From Winogradskyella sp. PG-2 (GTDB lineage Bacteria; Bacteroidota; Bacteroidia; Flavobacteriales; Flavobacteriaceae): a DNA stretch of 64,000 nt. The notes beneath the pieces are model-generated. The model did no database searches. It was given only the letters and a program-made list of their open reading frames with translations, and was not told the origin of the DNA. The position numbers were made by a program, and so were the translations under genes. Position 1 is the stretch's first letter. The number at the start of each line of letters is the position of its first letter. The stretch spans positions 1-64,000 of the forward strand of contig NZ_AP014583.1 of assembly GCF_000828715.1 (NCBI RefSeq). Direction: 5' to 3'. This document shows, piece after piece, positions 62,644-64,000 of the stretch.

Positions 62644-63240
62644 ATGCAAAAAATATATTCCGTAGAAGAATACTTAGAACTCAACTCACATTACGCAGAT
62701 GAACTTACAGTTTTGCGAAATATTATTATGAGTACAGAGCTTGAAGAAACAGTAAAATGGAGTATACCAACCTATTGCTTAAATGGTAAAAACATATTGG
62801 GTTTAGGAGCTTTTAAAAATCATTTCTGTCTTTGGTTTCATCAAGGTGTGTTTTTAAAAGACGCTCATAACTTACTTGTTAATGCTCAAGAGAACAAGAC
62901 CAAAGCCATGCGCCAAATGCGCTTTAAAACTAAAGCAGATATTAAAGAAGCTGCTAAACTATGTAAAAGAAGCTATAGAGAATCAACGTGCTGGTAAAGA
63001 AATTAAACCAAAACGTGCAACTAAAGAAGAGTTATTATTCCAGAAGAACTTAATCGTATTCTAAACTCAAATAAAGAGCTAAATACTTCTTTTAAAGCAT
63101 TAATACCTGGCAAGCGACATGAGTATTGTGAGTACATATCTGAAGCTAAAAGAGAAGCTACAAAGCTTAAACGCTTAGAAAAAATAACTCCAATGATTAT
63201 AAAAGGAGTAGGCTTATACGATAAGTATAAAAATTGTTAG
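62644..63240 (+). pseudogene. DUF1801/YdeI-like gene with two frameshifts
   Basis: The frame from 62644 encodes a DUF1801-type start (VEEYLELNSHYADELTVLRN, TVKWSIPTYCLNGKNILGLG, FCLWFHQGVFLKDAHN) and ends early at 62997. From about 62955 the family sequence continues in a second frame (NYVKEAIENQRAGKEIKPKR, ATKEELL), and from about 63040 in a third (PEELNRILNSNKELNTSFKA, HEYCEYISEAKREATKLKRL), ending at TAG 63238-63240. Two small indels, near 62950-62961 and 63031-63040, explain this. Intact relatives are cytoplasmic proteins of poorly known function. Confidence 0.85.
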
Positions 63241-63284
63241 CCCATCCCTAACCCTTCTGAGGAATGGAAATCGTTGTCAAAATA

Positions 63285-63316
63285 AAAAGGCTGTTCAAAT
63301 GAATGAACAGCCTTTT
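63285..63316. terminator. Bidirectional intrinsic terminator before yajC
   Basis: AAAAGGCTGTTCA and TGAACAGCCTTTT form a perfect 13-bp stem with a short loop. It lies between the broken DUF1801 gene and the end of yajC. Confidence 0.85.
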
Positions 63317-63335
63317 AATATTTTTAGACAATCAA

Positions 63336-63626
63336 CTACTTTACAACAGCTGGTGCATTTAATTTTTTACTCATTTCCATAGAAATTGCAGAACGGTCAA
63401 ATTTAATTTTGCCAGCTAAGGTTTCAATAACACAACTGTTATCCTTATCGTTTAGCTCTACTATTTTTCCATGCATTCCACTTTTAGTAATCACACGATT
63501 ACCTCTTTTTAACTCACTTGCAAACTTCTTTTCCTGTTTAGCACGTTTCATTTGTGGTGCAATCATAAAGAAATACATCACAGCAAATATGGCTATAAAT
63601 GGTAAAAATGATCCTAATCCTTCCAT
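63336..63626 (-). CDS. yajC: Preprotein translocase accessory subunit YajC
   Basis: YajC is a small inner-membrane protein associated with SecDF. The 96-residue protein has one membrane helix at about 6-24 (FLPFIAIFAVMYFFMIAPQM). A cytoplasmic domain follows with KRGNRVITKSGMHGKIVELN. The preceding DUF1573 gene ends five bases upstream, which is a common arrangement in Flavobacteriaceae. Confidence 0.95.
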   Translation of the reverse strand: MEGLGSFLPFIAIFAVMYFFMIAPQMKRAKQEKKFASELKRGNRVITKSGMHGKIVELNDKDNSCVIETLAGKIKFDRSAISMEMSKKLNAPAVVK

Positions 63627-63631
63627 AAAAA

Positions 63632-64000
63632 TTAATCGTGGTTATGTCCTTCGTGACCTGGCTGTGTTGAAGATTTCTTCACTGCTCCATTGTTTGTAGC
63701 TAAAGGATTTATTGTTGCAGTACCAGCTTTCTTTACTGGTGCATTTGGATCTTGTTGTACCATTGCTCCAATCTTTACTACTTCTGTTCCTTTTTCTGTA
63801 TTAGCAGTAATAGTTAATGACTTAGAAACTTTACCATTTCCTTTTCCATTAAACTTTACAGTAAACTCACCTGTTTCACCTGGTGCAACTTCTTTTGTAT
63901 AGTTAGATGGTACCGTACAACCACATGTACTTTTAATATTACTCACTACCAACATAGAGTTACCTGTGTTTGTATATTTAAATACAGTTTCTACTGGAGT
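63632..64000 (-). CDS. DUF1573 domain protein, N-terminus outside window
   Basis: The frame is open to the right edge of the window, so the start and signal peptide are not seen; an internal ATG at 63955 is not the true start. The visible 122 residues contain the DUF1573 pattern (TVFKYTNTGNSMLVVSNIKS, STCGCTVPSNYTKEVAPGET). They end with a Pro/Ala/Lys-rich stretch and a His tail (PGHEGHNHD). DUF1573 domains are Ig-like and periplasmic; the function is unknown. It is probably co-transcribed with yajC. Confidence 0.88.
   Translation of the reverse strand, partial: TPVETVFKYTNTGNSMLVVSNIKSTCGCTVPSNYTKEVAPGETGEFTVKFNGKGNGKVSKSLTITANTEKGTEVVKIGAMVQQDPNAPVKKAGTATINPLATNNGAVKKSSTQPGHEGHNHD

Noticed and set aside
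1..64000. Prophage, insertion sequence, CRISPR or restriction-modification system
   Set aside because: No transposase, integrase, phage, Cas or restriction-modification genes and no terminal inverted repeats were found anywhere in the window.

Overview
This window looks like a chromosomal segment of a marine-type Flavobacteriaceae bacterium (Bacteroidota). The DNA is AT-rich and ribosome-binding sites are weak. Several promoters fit the Bacteroidota pattern TTG-N19-TAnnTTTG. Two secreted proteins end in type IX secretion sorting domains, and the gliding lipoprotein GldI is present. A zeaxanthin-type carotenoid pathway is also present. dnaA lies 85 bases from the left edge, so the window probably begins at or near the conventional start of a circular chromosome. 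The genus cannot be fixed from the sequence alone; Winogradskyella, Olleya or Psychroserpens-like relatives are possible.

Layout. 1-4.2 kb: dnaA, a low-molecular-weight phosphatase, a secreted PQQ-type sugar dehydrogenase and an RsmI-like methyltransferase. 4.2-8.2 kb (minus): cell-wall genes, with dapF, a GNAT acetyltransferase, mltG and a DUF2279 gene in one tight operon and a lysozyme-like protein after it. 8.4-14.1 kb: a DegP/HtrA protease, an unusually long GAPDH, a coiled-coil membrane protein, a LETM1-like protein and a J-domain protein. 14.1-20 kb (minus): a LytS/LytT-type two-component cluster with four 2TM domains, one fused to the kinase and one in a gene broken by a stop codon. 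20-27.4 kb: a split DUF2007 gene, ndk, an nrnA-gldI-cyclophilin/FKBP cluster, an acidic FKBP lipoprotein and small housekeeping genes. 27.5-31.6 kb: tRNA-Lys and tRNA-Leu, then a B12-photoreceptor-like MerR regulator directly upstream of crtI, crtB and crtZ. crtY lies 10 kb away, at 41.7-42.9 kb. 31.6-41 kb (minus): a TlpA/Crp pair, aconitase, MoxR and three SurA-like folding factors. 43.6-51.8 kb: guaB, then a probable iron/haem uptake operon (DUF4856, imelysin, HTTM, TonB receptor, haem-binding protein) with a canonical promoter and a palindrome. 52-56 kb: an accessory patch with a broken esterase-like gene, an ATP-grasp enzyme, an HTTM-like membrane protein and a broken small gene. 56-64 kb: an HMG-CoA lyase-family enzyme, a LysE exporter, a secreted M43 metalloprotease, pyrD, pepT, a Dabb lipoprotein, a broken DUF1801 gene, yajC and a DUF1573 fragment.

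The most unusual feature is the number of visibly broken accessory genes. There are seven, with six in-frame TAA codons, a 14-bp tandem duplication that splits one gene, and several frameshifts. The housekeeping genes around them are intact. Most of the broken genes become obvious only when translation is read through the lesion. The best regulatory lead is the CarH-like regulator upstream of the carotenoid genes. It keeps the W-x9-EH and E-x-H-x2-G cobalamin motifs, so pigment synthesis may be controlled by light and vitamin B12.
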